A stretch of DNA of 64,000 bases from Thiohalocapsa sp. ML1. GTDB taxonomy: Bacteria > Pseudomonadota > Gammaproteobacteria > Chromatiales > Chromatiaceae. Under the pieces are notes generated by a model. The model was not told the DNA's origin, ran no database searches, and saw nothing but the letters and a program-made list of their open reading frames with translations. The stretch covers positions 1 through 64,000 of the forward strand of contig NZ_JABX01000030.1 of assembly GCF_001469165.1 (NCBI RefSeq), written 5' to 3'. The position numbers and the translations under genes were made by a program. Positions 28,843 through 37,756 of this stretch are shown one piece after another. Position 1 is the first letter of the stretch, and each line of letters starts with the position of its first letter.

Positions 28843-28873
28843 GCCTGCCGCCGGTGACCCGGGACCTGAGGCG

Positions 28874-28906
28874 CGGTCATAAAATCGTCATTCTTTCGTC
28901 ACAACT
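28874..28906 (+). promoter_or_regulatory. Pho box upstream of pstS
   Basis: Three heptamers, CGGTCAT, TCGTCAT and TCGTCAC, begin at 28874, 28885 and 28896. This is the 11-bp spacing of PhoB sites, with A/T-rich tetramers between them. A -10-like CATAGAT follows at 28910-28916. PhoB-dependent induction by phosphate starvation is inferred from the match to the known consensus. Confidence 0.8.
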
Positions 28907-28965
28907 CCGCATAGATCGTGGGGCATACTTCTCGGCTCGACTAACCCGCTGATGGAATTGCCCCC

Positions 28966-30009
28966 ATGAAGAAATCTCCGATTGCCGTCGCTGTACTTGG
29001 CACGCTCGCTCTCTCCTCGCAGGCCATGGCCCGCGATACCATCAACATCGTCGGCTCCTCGACCGTGTTCCCATTCGCGACCACGGTCGCCGAGCGCTTC
29101 GGTAACACCACCGAGTTCAACACCCCGAAGATCGAGTCCACGGGCTCGGGCGGCGGTATGAAGCTGTTCTGCGCCGGCGTCGGTGTCGATCAGCCCGACG
29201 TCACCAATGCGTCGCGCCGGATGAAGGTCTCCGAGTTCGAGAACTGCCAAAAGAATGGCGTCGATAAGATCACCGAGGTCAAGATCGGTTACGACGGCAT
29301 CGCCATCGCCAACTCGAAGAAGGCCGAGCAGTTCGAGATTTCGCTGCGTGACGTGTGGCTGGCGCTGGCCAAGGATGTGCCGAACCCAGAGGGTGGCGAG
29401 GAGCTCGTCGCGAACCCCTACAAGACCTGGAAGGACGTGAACTCGGATCTGCCCGATGTCGCCATCGAGGTGCTCGGCCCGCCGCCGACCTCCGGCACCC
29501 GTGACGCCTTCGCCGAGATCGCGCTGGAAGGTGGCTGCAAGACCTTCGACTGGATCGCGGCAACCAAAGCCGAGGACAAGTCGAAGTACAAGTCGATCTG
29601 CCACACCATTCGCGAGGATGGAGCCTATGTCGAGGCCGGCGAGAACGACAACCTGATCGTGCAGAAGCTCGACTCGAACGCGGACGCGCTCGGCGTCTTC
29701 GGCTTCAGCTTCCTGGACCAGAATACCGACAAGCTGCAGGGCACCATCGTCAATGGTGTCGAGCCGACCTTCGATAACATCGCCAGCGGCGACTATCCGG
29801 TCTCGCGCTCGCTGTACTTCTATGTCAAGAATGCCCATGTCGGCACCATACCGGGCATCCAGGAGTACGTGAACGAGTTTACCAGCGACAATGCTTGGGG
29901 TCCGGATGGCTACCTGCCGCCTAAGGGCCTGGTTCCGCTGCCCGAGGACATGCGCAAGAAGGTTGCCAAGTCGGCACAAGGCCTGGAGCCGATGTCGAGC
30001 CCCGAATAA
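28966..30009 (+). CDS. pstS: PstS: periplasmic phosphate-binding protein
   Basis: This 347-residue solute-binding protein has a short signal peptide (MKKSPIAVAVLGTLALSSQAMA). The phosphate-contact loops are IVGSSTVFPF near the mature N-terminus, STGSGGGMKLFCAG, and PTSGTRDAF. It would hand phosphate to PstC/PstA. A Pho box lies 60-90 bp upstream and the rest of the transporter follows on the same strand. It is the PstS type common in marine and sulfur bacteria, clearly different from the PstS-like lipoprotein in the arsenic island. Confidence 0.93.
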   Translation: MKKSPIAVAVLGTLALSSQAMARDTINIVGSSTVFPFATTVAERFGNTTEFNTPKIESTGSGGGMKLFCAGVGVDQPDVTNASRRMKVSEFENCQKNGVDKITEVKIGYDGIAIANSKKAEQFEISLRDVWLALAKDVPNPEGGEELVANPYKTWKDVNSDLPDVAIEVLGPPPTSGTRDAFAEIALEGGCKTFDWIAATKAEDKSKYKSICHTIREDGAYVEAGENDNLIVQKLDSNADALGVFGFSFLDQNTDKLQGTIVNGVEPTFDNIASGDYPVSRSLYFYVKNAHVGTIPGIQEYVNEFTSDNAWGPDGYLPPKGLVPLPEDMRKKVAKSAQGLEPMSSPE

Positions 30010-30147
30010 GGCCCGGCTCGATGCGTGATGCCGCTTTGACGCGGCATCCGCATCCCTGCTGATCAACGCCGGCGGCTCTCAAGGGCCGTCGGCGTCTTGC
30101 ATTGCTCGATCGTCTTTCGTCGCTTTTCGCCAAGACCGCGCGCTGTT

Positions 30148-31539
30148 ATGAGCTCCACGCTGCTGTTTTTCATTGTTCTGGCCGCCATGGCGCTGGCCTA
30201 TTACATCGGACGCCAACGCGCGATCGGCGTCGTCGGCGGCGTCTCTCAGATCAATCGCCTGCACTCGCTGCCGTCATACTACGGCTACTACGCGGCGCTC
30301 TTGGTCGGCCTCCCGGCAATGTTGCTACTGCTGCTCTGGGTCGGCCTGCAGGGGCAGATTCTCACCGCGCTGACGCTCGCAGAGCTACCGCCAGAGGTGA
30401 CCGCCGACCTCTCCGAGGGGCAGTTGAGCCTGCTCACCAGCGACATCCGCAACCTGGCCAGCGGTAACCTCATGGGGCGTGACCCGAGCCCCGCGGTCGA
30501 GGCGGCCGCGGCTCGCTTCCAACAGCTCCAGCAGATTGCCACGCTCAGCCTCTGGGCGCTGACTGGCGCCGTTGTCCTCGCCGGCATGGCTTGGGCCTGG
30601 CAGCATACCAAGCCCAGCTTTCGCGCCCGCAATCGGGTCGAATCGATCCTGATGTTGGTGATGATCCTGTTCTCCTTAATCGCGATCCTGACCACGCTCG
30701 GCATTGTGCTGTCGGTGCTGTTCGAGTCGATCCGCTTCTTCCAGATGGTGCCCTGGACCGAGTTCCTATTCGGCACCCGATGGAGTCCGCAGATCGCCTT
30801 GCGTGCCGAGCAGGTGGGTGCCTCGGGGGCCTTTGGCGCCATTCCGCTGTTTACCGGAACCTTGCTGATCTCGTTCATCGCCATGCTGCTGGCGGTGCCG
30901 GTCGGGCTGCTCTCGGCGGTCTATCTGGCGGAGTACGCGCCGCGCAAGGTGCGTGCCTGGGCCAAGCCGGTGCTCGAGATCCTGGCCGGCATCCCGACCG
31001 TGGTCTATGGCTTCTTCGCCGCGTTGACCGTGGCGCCCTTTTTTCGTGATCTGGGCCAGAGCGTTGGGCTGGATGTCGCCTCCGAGAGCGCGCTCGCGGC
31101 GGGTCTCGTGATGGGCATCATGATCGTCCCGTTCGTCTCCTCGCTCTCCGAGGATGTGATCAACGCCGTGCCGCAGTCGCTGCGCGACGGTTCCTATGCA
31201 CTCGGCGCAACCCAGTCCGAAACCATCCGCCGCATCATCTTCCCCGCAGCGCTGCCGGGCATCGTCGGCGGCGTGCTGCTCGCGGTGTCGCGCGCCATCG
31301 GCGAGACCATGATCGTGGTGATGGCCGCGGGCCTGGCGGCAAATCTGACCGCGAACCCCCTCGCGAGCGTCACCACGGTGACGGTGCAGATCGTTACCCT
31401 GCTCACCGGTGACCAGGAGTTCGACAGCGCCAAGACCCTGGCCGCCTTCGCGCTGGGACTCACGCTCTTCGTCGTGACCCTGGTCCTTAACGTCATCGCG
31501 CTGCACATCGTGCGCAAGTATCGGGAACAGTATGACTAA
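30148..31539 (+). CDS. pstC: PstC: phosphate ABC transporter permease
   Basis: This 463-residue inner-membrane permease is longer than the E. coli protein, with an N-terminal two-helix extension and a hydrophilic insert (residues about 75-150). The core holds the permease EAA loop SYALGATQSETIRRIIFPAALPG and surrounding helices such as PTVVYGFFAALTVAPFF. The ATG at 30148 (MSSTLLFF) is preferred to an upstream in-frame ATG at 30097, whose extension reads as non-coding. Its end overlaps the pstA start by eight bases, so the two are probably coupled. Confidence 0.92.
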   Translation: MSSTLLFFIVLAAMALAYYIGRQRAIGVVGGVSQINRLHSLPSYYGYYAALLVGLPAMLLLLLWVGLQGQILTALTLAELPPEVTADLSEGQLSLLTSDIRNLASGNLMGRDPSPAVEAAAARFQQLQQIATLSLWALTGAVVLAGMAWAWQHTKPSFRARNRVESILMLVMILFSLIAILTTLGIVLSVLFESIRFFQMVPWTEFLFGTRWSPQIALRAEQVGASGAFGAIPLFTGTLLISFIAMLLAVPVGLLSAVYLAEYAPRKVRAWAKPVLEILAGIPTVVYGFFAALTVAPFFRDLGQSVGLDVASESALAAGLVMGIMIVPFVSSLSEDVINAVPQSLRDGSYALGATQSETIRRIIFPAALPGIVGGVLLAVSRAIGETMIVVMAAGLAANLTANPLASVTTVTVQIVTLLTGDQEFDSAKTLAAFALGLTLFVVTLVLNVIALHIVRKYREQYD

Positions 31540-33358
31540 GACCGCCACCGCCAGCGGCGCGAGCCGCAGTCCGCGTGAGATCGTCGAGGCCAGCCTGAAA
31601 CGGCGTTATGCCACCGAGCGTCGGTTCCGGCTGCTCGGGGCCAGCGCCGTTGTGCTTGGGCTCAGTTTCGTTGCGATCCTGTTTATCAACATCGTCAGCA
31701 ATGGCTATAGCGCCTTCTTTCAGAGCTATCTGGAACTGCCCGTAGCGTTCGAGGCCGAGGCGATTGATCCGACCGGCGCCTTGCGCGATGGCGATCTGGA
31801 TGAGGCCGAGGTCGCCAGTCAACTGCGCTCGGTGAACTTTCTCAAGCTCGCTCGCGACGCCTTGCGCGCCGAGTTTCCAGAGGTCACCGGGCGTACGCCC
31901 CTGCGCGACCTGGACGAACTGCTCAGCCCGGGCGCGCCACTGCAACTGCGCGAGCGCGTGACGCGAGATCCGACGGTGATCGGCAGCGAGCGCTCCGTGC
32001 GTCTGCTCGCGAATGACGATATCGACGTGTTCATGAAGGGGCGCATGACCCCGGTCGTGCGCGCCGATGGCGATGGGGTCGCCACGCTCGAGGGCGAGCT
32101 CGACGCGATCGGCGAGGAGGTCGTCGTGCGCGTCTCCGACGAGGGCCTGGGGCCGCTGCTCGCGCAGGCCCGTGAGCGGATCACCGACGCCGCCGACAAG
32201 CTTGCGCGCCAGCAAGGGCTGGTGCAAAGCGATCGCGACCTTCAGGATCAACAGCTCGCGCAAACGGATCTGCCTAAAGAGCAAGCGGCCGAAATCGAGC
32301 GTGAGATCGATCGCAAAGGACGCGAGATCGACCGGCTGGAGACGAAGATCCAGGACCTGCGCGATGAGGCAGCGAGCAGTGACGAGCTGATCCTGAGCGC
32401 CGACGCGCCGAGCTTCCTGCTGCGCGTCAACGACGGCCTGATCAAGTTGGTGGCCCTGGAGGCGGACCGCGCGCGCGGCGAGGTGCTGGTGCCGCCGGCC
32501 TCAGCGGACCCGGCCGAGCCAGGCACCTGGCAGACCATCGAGTTGACCACCCCGCAGGACGCGCGGCGACTGGGGGATCAGCAGATCGCCTGGGTTTTGA
32601 AGCTGGAGCACCAGGGTCTGATCAGCAAACGCTTCAACATGCCGTTCTTCACCTATGGCACCTCACGCGAGCCCGAGCTGGCGGGTATCGGTGGCGCGGT
32701 GATGGGCTCGTTCTACACCCTGGTGTTGACCCTGCTGTTCTCGTTCCCGATCGCGGTCGGCGCGGCGCTGTATCTGGAGGAGTTCGCGCCGAAGAATCGC
32801 ATTACCGATTTCATCGAGGTCAATATCAACAACCTCGCGGCGGTGCCCTCGATCGTGTTCGGTTTGCTCGGTCTGGCGGTGTTCATCAATTTCTTCGGCG
32901 TGCCGCGCTCGACACCGCTGGTGGCGGCGATGGTGCTGACCCTGATGACGCTGCCGACCATCATCATCGCCAGCCGTGCGGCGCTGAAATCGGTGCCGCC
33001 CTCGATCCGCGAGGCCGCGCTCGGCGTCGGTGCCTCGCCGCTGCAGACGCGCATGCATCATGTGCTGCCGCTAGCCCTGCCGGGCATCATGACCGGCACC
33101 ATCATCGGCATGGCCCAGGCGCTTGGCGAGAGCGCGCCCTTGCTGATGATCGGGATGATCGCCTTCATCGTCGACGTGCCGCAGGGCTTCACCGACGCGG
33201 CCACGGTACTGCCGGTGCAGATCTTCCTCTGGGCTGACAGCCCCGAGCGCGCGTTCGTCGAGCGAACCTCGGCGGCGATCATGGTGCTCCTGGCCTTCCT
33301 GATCCTGATGAACCTGACCGCCGTGCTCCTGCGCCGACGCTTCGAGCGGCGTTGGTGA
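31532..33358 (+). CDS. pstA: PstA: phosphate ABC transporter permease with large coiled-coil insert
   Basis: At 608 residues it is about twice the usual PstA length. Between the first membrane helix (about residue 40) and the permease core (from about residue 385) lies a periplasmic domain of some 340 residues. It includes a highly charged coiled coil (DRDLQDQQLAQTDLPKEQ through DRLETKIQDLRDEAASS). The core has ALGVGASPLQTRMHHVLPLA as the EAA loop and SAPLLMIGMIAFIVDVP. Long PstA proteins with DUF3333-type inserts are known. The insert probably contacts PstS or PstC. It overlaps pstC and is separated from pstB by about 340 bp containing a dispersed repeat. Confidence 0.9.
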   Translation: MTKTATASGASRSPREIVEASLKRRYATERRFRLLGASAVVLGLSFVAILFINIVSNGYSAFFQSYLELPVAFEAEAIDPTGALRDGDLDEAEVASQLRSVNFLKLARDALRAEFPEVTGRTPLRDLDELLSPGAPLQLRERVTRDPTVIGSERSVRLLANDDIDVFMKGRMTPVVRADGDGVATLEGELDAIGEEVVVRVSDEGLGPLLAQARERITDAADKLARQQGLVQSDRDLQDQQLAQTDLPKEQAAEIEREIDRKGREIDRLETKIQDLRDEAASSDELILSADAPSFLLRVNDGLIKLVALEADRARGEVLVPPASADPAEPGTWQTIELTTPQDARRLGDQQIAWVLKLEHQGLISKRFNMPFFTYGTSREPELAGIGGAVMGSFYTLVLTLLFSFPIAVGAALYLEEFAPKNRITDFIEVNINNLAAVPSIVFGLLGLAVFINFFGVPRSTPLVAAMVLTLMTLPTIIIASRAALKSVPPSIREAALGVGASPLQTRMHHVLPLALPGIMTGTIIGMAQALGESAPLLMIGMIAFIVDVPQGFTDAATVLPVQIFLWADSPERAFVERTSAAIMVLLAFLILMNLTAVLLRRRFERRW

Positions 33359-33695
33359 TGAGGGAAAAGCCGCAGTCTTCGGCGTTTCCCGCCGGGTAGG
33401 ATGCCCAGCCATTGTCAGTGACGTTAACGCACTGAACATGAAGGAGCCGCGAGACCGCGCCCTCCGGCTCCGTCCGATTGTTGGGCAGGAGGCCCAATCA
33501 ATCGGTGTCTCCCTAAGGAGTGGGGTCATGCGGCCTTGGTAATCATCAGTGCGGCTAGTGGCCAAGTTGCTGTAAAACCGCCCCAGGACCGCCCACGTGC
33601 AGACTAAGCAAGGCACGAATTACCCGCATGAGGCCCTGAACGCCGTCGCGACGATGGCGGCGATCGCGCCCCATCAGCCAGCTTCCGAGCCCCCT
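33359..33695. other. Repeat-containing gap between pstA and pstB
   Basis: 33441-33519 is the second copy of the hairpin repeat at 2637-2706. The flanking GCAGTCTTCGGCGTTTCCCG and GCCATTGTCAGTGACGTTAACG segments have no coding signs. Part of 33597-33695 may be the N-terminus of PstB if an earlier start is used. Confidence 0.5.
33441..33519 (+). repeat. Dispersed hairpin repeat, copy 2, inside the pst operon
   Basis: GATTGTTGGGC faces GCCCAATCAATC across AGGAG, forming a strong stem. It matches 2637-2706 in inverted orientation. It could influence mRNA processing between pstA and pstB. Confidence 0.7.
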
Positions 33696-34559
33696 ATGAA
33701 TACCACCGCAGAAGCAATCGCCGAGAAACGACGCCATTTAACCGCCGACAGCCTGTCCCAGGATCAGTCCACCAGCACCACCGTCGGTGAGATCACCTCA
33801 CCGAATCCTTGCATGGTGTGCCGCGATGTCAACGTCTGGTACGCCGACAATCATGCGATCAAGAACGTCAGTCTGGACATCGGCCGCAACGAAGTCATCT
33901 CGATGATCGGCCCGTCGGGCTGCGGTAAATCGACCTTTCTGCGCTGCCTGAATCGGATGAACGACACCATCCCGGTGGCGCGCGTCACGGGCTCGATCAA
34001 GCTCGAGGGGGAGGAGATCCAGGACCGCGGTATCGACGTGGTGCCGCTGCGCGCGCGCGTCGGCATGGTGTTCCAGAAGCCGAACCCGTTCCCGAAATCG
34101 ATCTACGAGAACATCGCCTATGGGCCGCGCATCCACGGGCTGACCAACAACCGCGCCGAGCTCGACGAGCTGGTCGAGACCAGTCTGCAGCGCGCGGGTC
34201 TTTGGAACGAGGTCAAGGATCGGCTCGATGCTGCCGGCACCGGGCTCTCCGGCGGTCAGCAGCAGCGCCTGTGCATCGCGCGGGCGATCTCGGTCTCGCC
34301 CGAGGTGATCCTCATGGACGAGCCCGCCTCGGCGCTCGACCCCATTGCCACGGCGGTCATCGAGGAATTGATCGACGAGCTTCGCGAGCAGTACACCATC
34401 GCCATCGTCACCCACTCGATGCAGCAAGCGGCGCGTGTCTCCCAGCGCACCGCCTATTTCCACCTAGGCGACCTGGTCGAGGTCGGCACTACCGACGACA
34501 TCTTCAACCGGCCCCAGCACAAGCTGACCGAGGCCTATATCACCGGGCGCTTCGGCTGA
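33696..34559 (+). CDS. pstB: PstB: phosphate ABC transporter ATPase
   Basis: This ATPase drives phosphate import through PstC/PstA. Signatures are Walker A (GPSGCGKST), the Q-loop in [14 protein letters not shown] signature LSGGQQQRL, Walker B ([12 protein letters not shown]) and the switch His in VTHSMQQA. With the ATG at 33696 ([13 protein letters not shown]) the protein has 287 residues and a non-conserved tail of about 40 before the domain. Starts at 33654 (ATG) or 33597 (GTG) are possible. No ribosome-binding site settles the choice. phoU follows but on the opposite strand, end to end, 60 bp away. Confidence 0.9.
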   Translation: MNTTAEAIAEKRRHLTADSLSQDQSTSTTVGEITSPNPCMVCRDVNVWYADNHAIKNVSLDIGRNEVISMIGPSGCGKSTFLRCLNRMNDTIPVARVTGSIKLEGEEIQDRGIDVVPLRARVGMVFQKPNPFPKSIYENIAYGPRIHGLTNNRAELDELVETSLQRAGLWNEVKDRLDAAGTGLSGGQQQRLCIARAISVSPEVILMDEPASALDPIATAVIEELIDELREQYTIAIVTHSMQQAARVSQRTAYFHLGDLVEVGTTDDIFNRPQHKLTEAYITGRFG

Positions 34560-34619
34560 GGGGGCGCGGCCGGAGCCAAGGCTGTCAGCATTGGACAAGA
34601 GCGGCGGGCGCCGGGTTAA

Positions 34620-35351
34620 TCAGCTTCGGCGCCAGTTGCTTAGGCTGTCGATCAGCAGCTCCCGGTTGCGGAAGCGAACATCCTCGGCCGTGATCACGTA
34701 GACCACCTGCTCGGCGATATTGTTGGCGTGATTGCCGGTCCGCTCCAGTGCATGGGCCACCGTCAGCAATCCGGCAAAGTGGTCGCCACTGAGCCCGGCT
34801 GCGGGATCGAAGAGGGCGGTGCGCAGCTCTTCACTGGCCGCGTTGAGTCGCGAATCGGCCTCGAAGACGGCGATTGCCTTGTCGAGATCGGCCTCGACGA
34901 GGCCCGCAACGGCGCCCTGCAATAGCTCACAGTCAATCTCCATCAGCCGATGCATGGACGCGAGCGCCTGCTCGGGCACCAGTGGTGCCGAGTCTGCCTC
35001 CAGCAGCTTCAGGGTATGCTTGGCGATGCGCTTGGCCTTGTCGCCCGCGCGCTCTAGGTCGCCGACGATGCGCGCGGTTGCGAGCACCAGGCGCAGATCG
35101 ATTGCCGTCGGCTGGCGCTTGGCGATGACCCGAAACACCTCTTCATCGGCGGCGACGCTTTGGGCATCGATCTTCGGGTCGCGCTCGACCACTGCACGTG
35201 CGTCGGCTTGATTGCTCTGCGTGAGTGCCTCGACGGCTGTACGCGTCTGTTGCACCACCAAAGCAGCCATCTCAACGACCAGGCTGCGGAGGTGGGCCAG
35301 CTCGAGGTCGTAGGCGCTTACGATATGCTTATGCTCGTCTTGGGACCGCAT
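34620..35351 (-). CDS. phoU: PhoU: phosphate signalling regulator
   Basis: This 243-residue all-helical protein has two PhoU repeats. Each carries the conserved metal-contact signature: RIVGDLERAGDKAKRIAKH in the first and HALERTGNHANNIAEQVVY in the second. It would connect PstB to the PhoR/PhoB system and limit uptake when phosphate is plentiful. AGAGGTC lies about eight bases before the ATG at 35351. In most pst operons phoU is the last gene in the same direction. Here it is convergent to pstB, so it needs its own promoter. Confidence 0.93.
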   Translation of the reverse strand: MRSQDEHKHIVSAYDLELAHLRSLVVEMAALVVQQTRTAVEALTQSNQADARAVVERDPKIDAQSVAADEEVFRVIAKRQPTAIDLRLVLATARIVGDLERAGDKAKRIAKHTLKLLEADSAPLVPEQALASMHRLMEIDCELLQGAVAGLVEADLDKAIAVFEADSRLNAASEELRTALFDPAAGLSGDHFAGLLTVAHALERTGNHANNIAEQVVYVITAEDVRFRNRELLIDSLSNWRRS

Positions 35352-35672
35352 CGATTCTGACCTCTCGCATCGATCATGAGTGAATGTAAAGATCTTGGGG
35401 GCCTGATGCTCGCCCTGCGCTGAATTCTCGCATATCAGCGCTTGGAACACCGCCTTGCCGTGGTCGAGAGTCGCAAAAATCAGGATCGTCGACGCAGCGA
35501 GGGCGATACCCACTCATCCCCAACACTCAGGGTCCGCCAGCCGTTCGCCAGCATCGGGATCGAAATCGAAATCGAACGTCTACCCTACCCGCATTTGCCT
35601 CAAGCTGCGTCGAACTGCGAAACCCTTGTGCCGCACGACATCGCTAGCCTTCCGCCGTTGCAGGAAGCTGTC
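35352..35672. other. Intergenic region upstream of phoU
   Basis: This contains a GATCGAAATCGAAATCGAA hexamer run at about 35556-35578. No gene and no clear Pho box were found. Confidence 0.5.
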
Positions 35673-36179
35673 TTAATCAGTCGCTATGGCGCTTTCATCC
35701 GCGTGGTCAACTGGCTTCAGCGGCTTTCCCGCAGATCGCCAACGGTCGATACCGCCTGCAAGATACCAAGTGTTTTCATAGCCAAGCAGGCGCAGCGCCA
35801 TGACCACTTGGGTGCTGCGCAGCATGGTTTGACAATAGATCAACGCCGGCTGGCTGCGGTCGTCTCCAAGCGCCGCCAACAGCGGCATGATGTCGGTATA
35901 GGGAGTATGCTCGGCGCTTGGCAGCGTTTCCCCGCTCGCGACAAGCTCGCTGGCGCTGCGGACATCGAAGACCAAGTAGAACTCGTCGCTCGGGTCGTCG
36001 GGCAGAGCCTCCGGCTGCAGCAGAAAGTTCTCGATCGGCCCCGCGGCGAGATAGGACCGGATCGCCGGCCATGTCTCATCGGCCAGCCCGATGGGCGCGA
36101 ATCCCGCCAGGATGGCGGTGAGCAGAACCGCGATTCGCCAGCGGACATCGTAAAAAGCTCGGGCTGTTTTCAGCCGCAT
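35673..36179 (-). CDS. Exported single-domain rhodanese-like protein
   Basis: This 168-residue protein starts at 36179 (MRLKTARAFYDVRWR) with a signal peptide (IAVLLTAILAGFAPIGLA). A single rhodanese domain follows. Its active-site loop is IYCQTMLRSTQVV, with the Cys followed by a six-residue loop, and YLAGGIDRW closes the domain. VFDVRSASELVASGE is the typical first strand. The substrate is unknown. A longer in-frame start at 36332 runs through a low-complexity purine repeat and was rejected. Confidence 0.82.
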   Translation of the reverse strand: MRLKTARAFYDVRWRIAVLLTAILAGFAPIGLADETWPAIRSYLAAGPIENFLLQPEALPDDPSDEFYLVFDVRSASELVASGETLPSAEHTPYTDIMPLLAALGDDRSQPALIYCQTMLRSTQVVMALRLLGYENTWYLAGGIDRWRSAGKPLKPVDHADESAIATD

Positions 36180-36503
36180 GGTGTCACGCGCTTTAGTGGT
36201 TCGATTCGGTGGTGGCTGACGCGATGATCGAGGCCTCGCGCAGAGACGCAAAGGCGCAGAGAAGAAGGAGAGCAGGAGAGAAGGAGAGAAGGAGAGAAGG
36301 AGAGAAGGAGAAGAGCATCGCACTGGGAACATCGAGCAACGCTCTTTCTCTCTGGTGACACCGCTCCTGCGGTGTCACCGCCTCCCGGCGCTCAGCGCTC
36401 ACCCGCCGCGCTCGCTGTCCCAAGGCCGCTGCCCACCTCGTCGCCCCGTCACACCCCGCGGGGCGCAGAGCGCCGAAGAGCGCGTGACACCGCAGGAGCG
36501 GTG
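36180..36503. other. Low-complexity and hairpin-bounded interval
   Basis: 36255-36318 is an AGAGAAGGAG-type purine tract. 36354-36379 and 36483-36508 are hairpins of the same family bounding a 100-bp GC-rich segment. No gene is seen. Confidence 0.6.
36354..36379. repeat. GACACCGC hairpin, copy 1
   Basis: GGTGACACCGC pairs perfectly with GCGGTGTCACC around a TCCT loop. The same family is at 36483-36508, 55215-55240, 63116-63141 and, degenerate, at 63880-63902. Confidence 0.85.
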
Positions 36504-36508
36504 TCACG
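36483..36508. repeat. GACACCGC hairpin, copy 2
   Basis: CGTGACACCGC pairs with GCGGTGTCACG. It is the inverted partner of copy 1 and contains the stop codon that ends the truncated brxA frame. Confidence 0.85.
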
Positions 36509-36941
36509 AGCAGGACCTCGGGTCATGGCGGCCGGAACGATGATCAAGGCCGCCAGCAGGGACTACCGGGCCTACTGGGGGAGCGGCCTCCGCACAATGT
36601 CCATCAGATGGTGCCATGTCGCGCAGACGACACAAGAGAACCAGCGTCACAAGGGCCTTGGTGACTGAGTCTTCCATGAGATAACGCTGCCGGAATATCG
36701 CCAGAATATCTTCCACGCGTGAACGCGATGCCTTGCCGAAGATGCTCTCCCGCCGCACGCGGTCGAGGTTCGCTTCCACGGAAGCCGTCGGCTCCCAGTG
36801 CGCAAGGAGTGTCCTCGTGTCCGCGATCAAGGCTCCGGCCTTGATGATTTTTGACGAGTACGACACGCTAGATGTCGCGCGGCGCCGACCGGGTCGGCGA
36901 GGCGGCCCTCCCGTGTCGATGTCAGATCCTCGCACACTCAT
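36504..36941 (-). pseudogene. Truncated BrxA-like (DUF1819) gene, remnant of a BREX system
   Basis: The frame starts at 36941 (MSVRGSDIDTGG). Residues about 28-100 match the DUF1819/BrxA N-terminal domain: YSSKIIKAGALIADTRTLLA, SVEANLDRVRRESIFGKASR, SRVEDILAIFRQRYL. The family normally continues to about 200 residues. Here the match ends after ALVTLV, and the frame stops at residue 145 inside a GACACCGC hairpin. No other BREX gene (brxB, brxC, pglX, pglZ, brxL) was recognised nearby. It is best read as a dead end left by loss of a phage-defence island. Confidence 0.68.
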
Positions 36942-37483
36942 GGTCTCTCACATATCGTCCCGCACCGCTGGCCCGTCTGGTGCCACGCAAGCCGGATTTC
37001 TCGCCTCCGACGTTACCCGGTGAAGGGGGTTCGCTCGAACGGCCTTGGCGCGGGCGAAAACCGCCTTCGATTGCAGACGAGGCGATCGTACTGGGTGACT
37101 AGACAACTGTGTGCGCAAGCCCGTTGCCCGAGCCATCCGGCATCTTCCGGGATGAAAGCGACGCAGTATGGAACCGCAGACCGCGATCGGCAAACGATGA
37201 GGGCACGTACGACCGTCCGGACAACCTTTACCACCTCCCGCAGTAGCCTACCGGCGCGACTGTTCAAGTCAATTCCGGTCACCGGGCTCATCAACGGAAC
37301 GCTTGCCAGACAGCGGGTTGGGCGCGTGAGCTCGCGTCGTGCCTGCGCACAGCGACGCAATCTTATAGTTCCGTTAGTCCGGACACGGAAGTCTCGCGGC
37401 TGCGCGCGGAAGTACTTGCGCTCCTGCGGCTGATGGTAAGGCCGCGAGATACGCAACCCGTTCCGAGATGGGTTGCCTGCTCG
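36942..37483. other. Gene-free interval between brxA remnant and arsenic island
   Basis: No recognisable gene. A plus-strand stretch around 37372-37430 (VSRLRAEVLALLRLM) looks coding-like but has no start or homologue that could be named. The region may hold debris of the lost BREX locus. Confidence 0.45.
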
Positions 37484-37756
37484 TCACGATCCGGCGCCCG
37501 CGTTAGGCGACGTGGCGAGCCAGGCGGCGATGCTCCGGGCATCGGGGACGCCGCCCTGAGACACCAGGCGACCGTTGACGGCAACACCCGGGACTCGGAG
37601 CGCGCCCAGGGCCGCGATGCGCGCGGGGTCCGAGACCTTGTCGATCCGCGCCGGCACGCCGAGCCGCTCGGCGGCGGCGACCAGCAAACGATGGGTTTTG
37701 CGGCAGGCGCCGCAGTCGAAGCCGAGCACCTCGATGTGGGGCGCAGCGTCAGGCAT
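37484..37756 (-). CDS. Small thioredoxin-fold protein of the arsenic island
   Basis: This 90-residue redox protein starts at 37756 (MPDAAPHIEVLG). Its active-site pair is FDCGACRKT, followed by a cis-Pro segment RVPGVAVNGRL. It belongs to the short 'thioredoxin family/redox-active disulfide' group often found with arsenite permeases. Its start overlaps the end of ACR3 by eight bases. A likely job is supplying reducing power in arsenate reduction, but no ArsC is present in the window. Confidence 0.82.
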   Translation of the reverse strand: MPDAAPHIEVLGFDCGACRKTHRLLVAAAERLGVPARIDKVSDPARIAALGALRVPGVAVNGRLVSQGGVPDARSIAAWLATSPNAGAGS

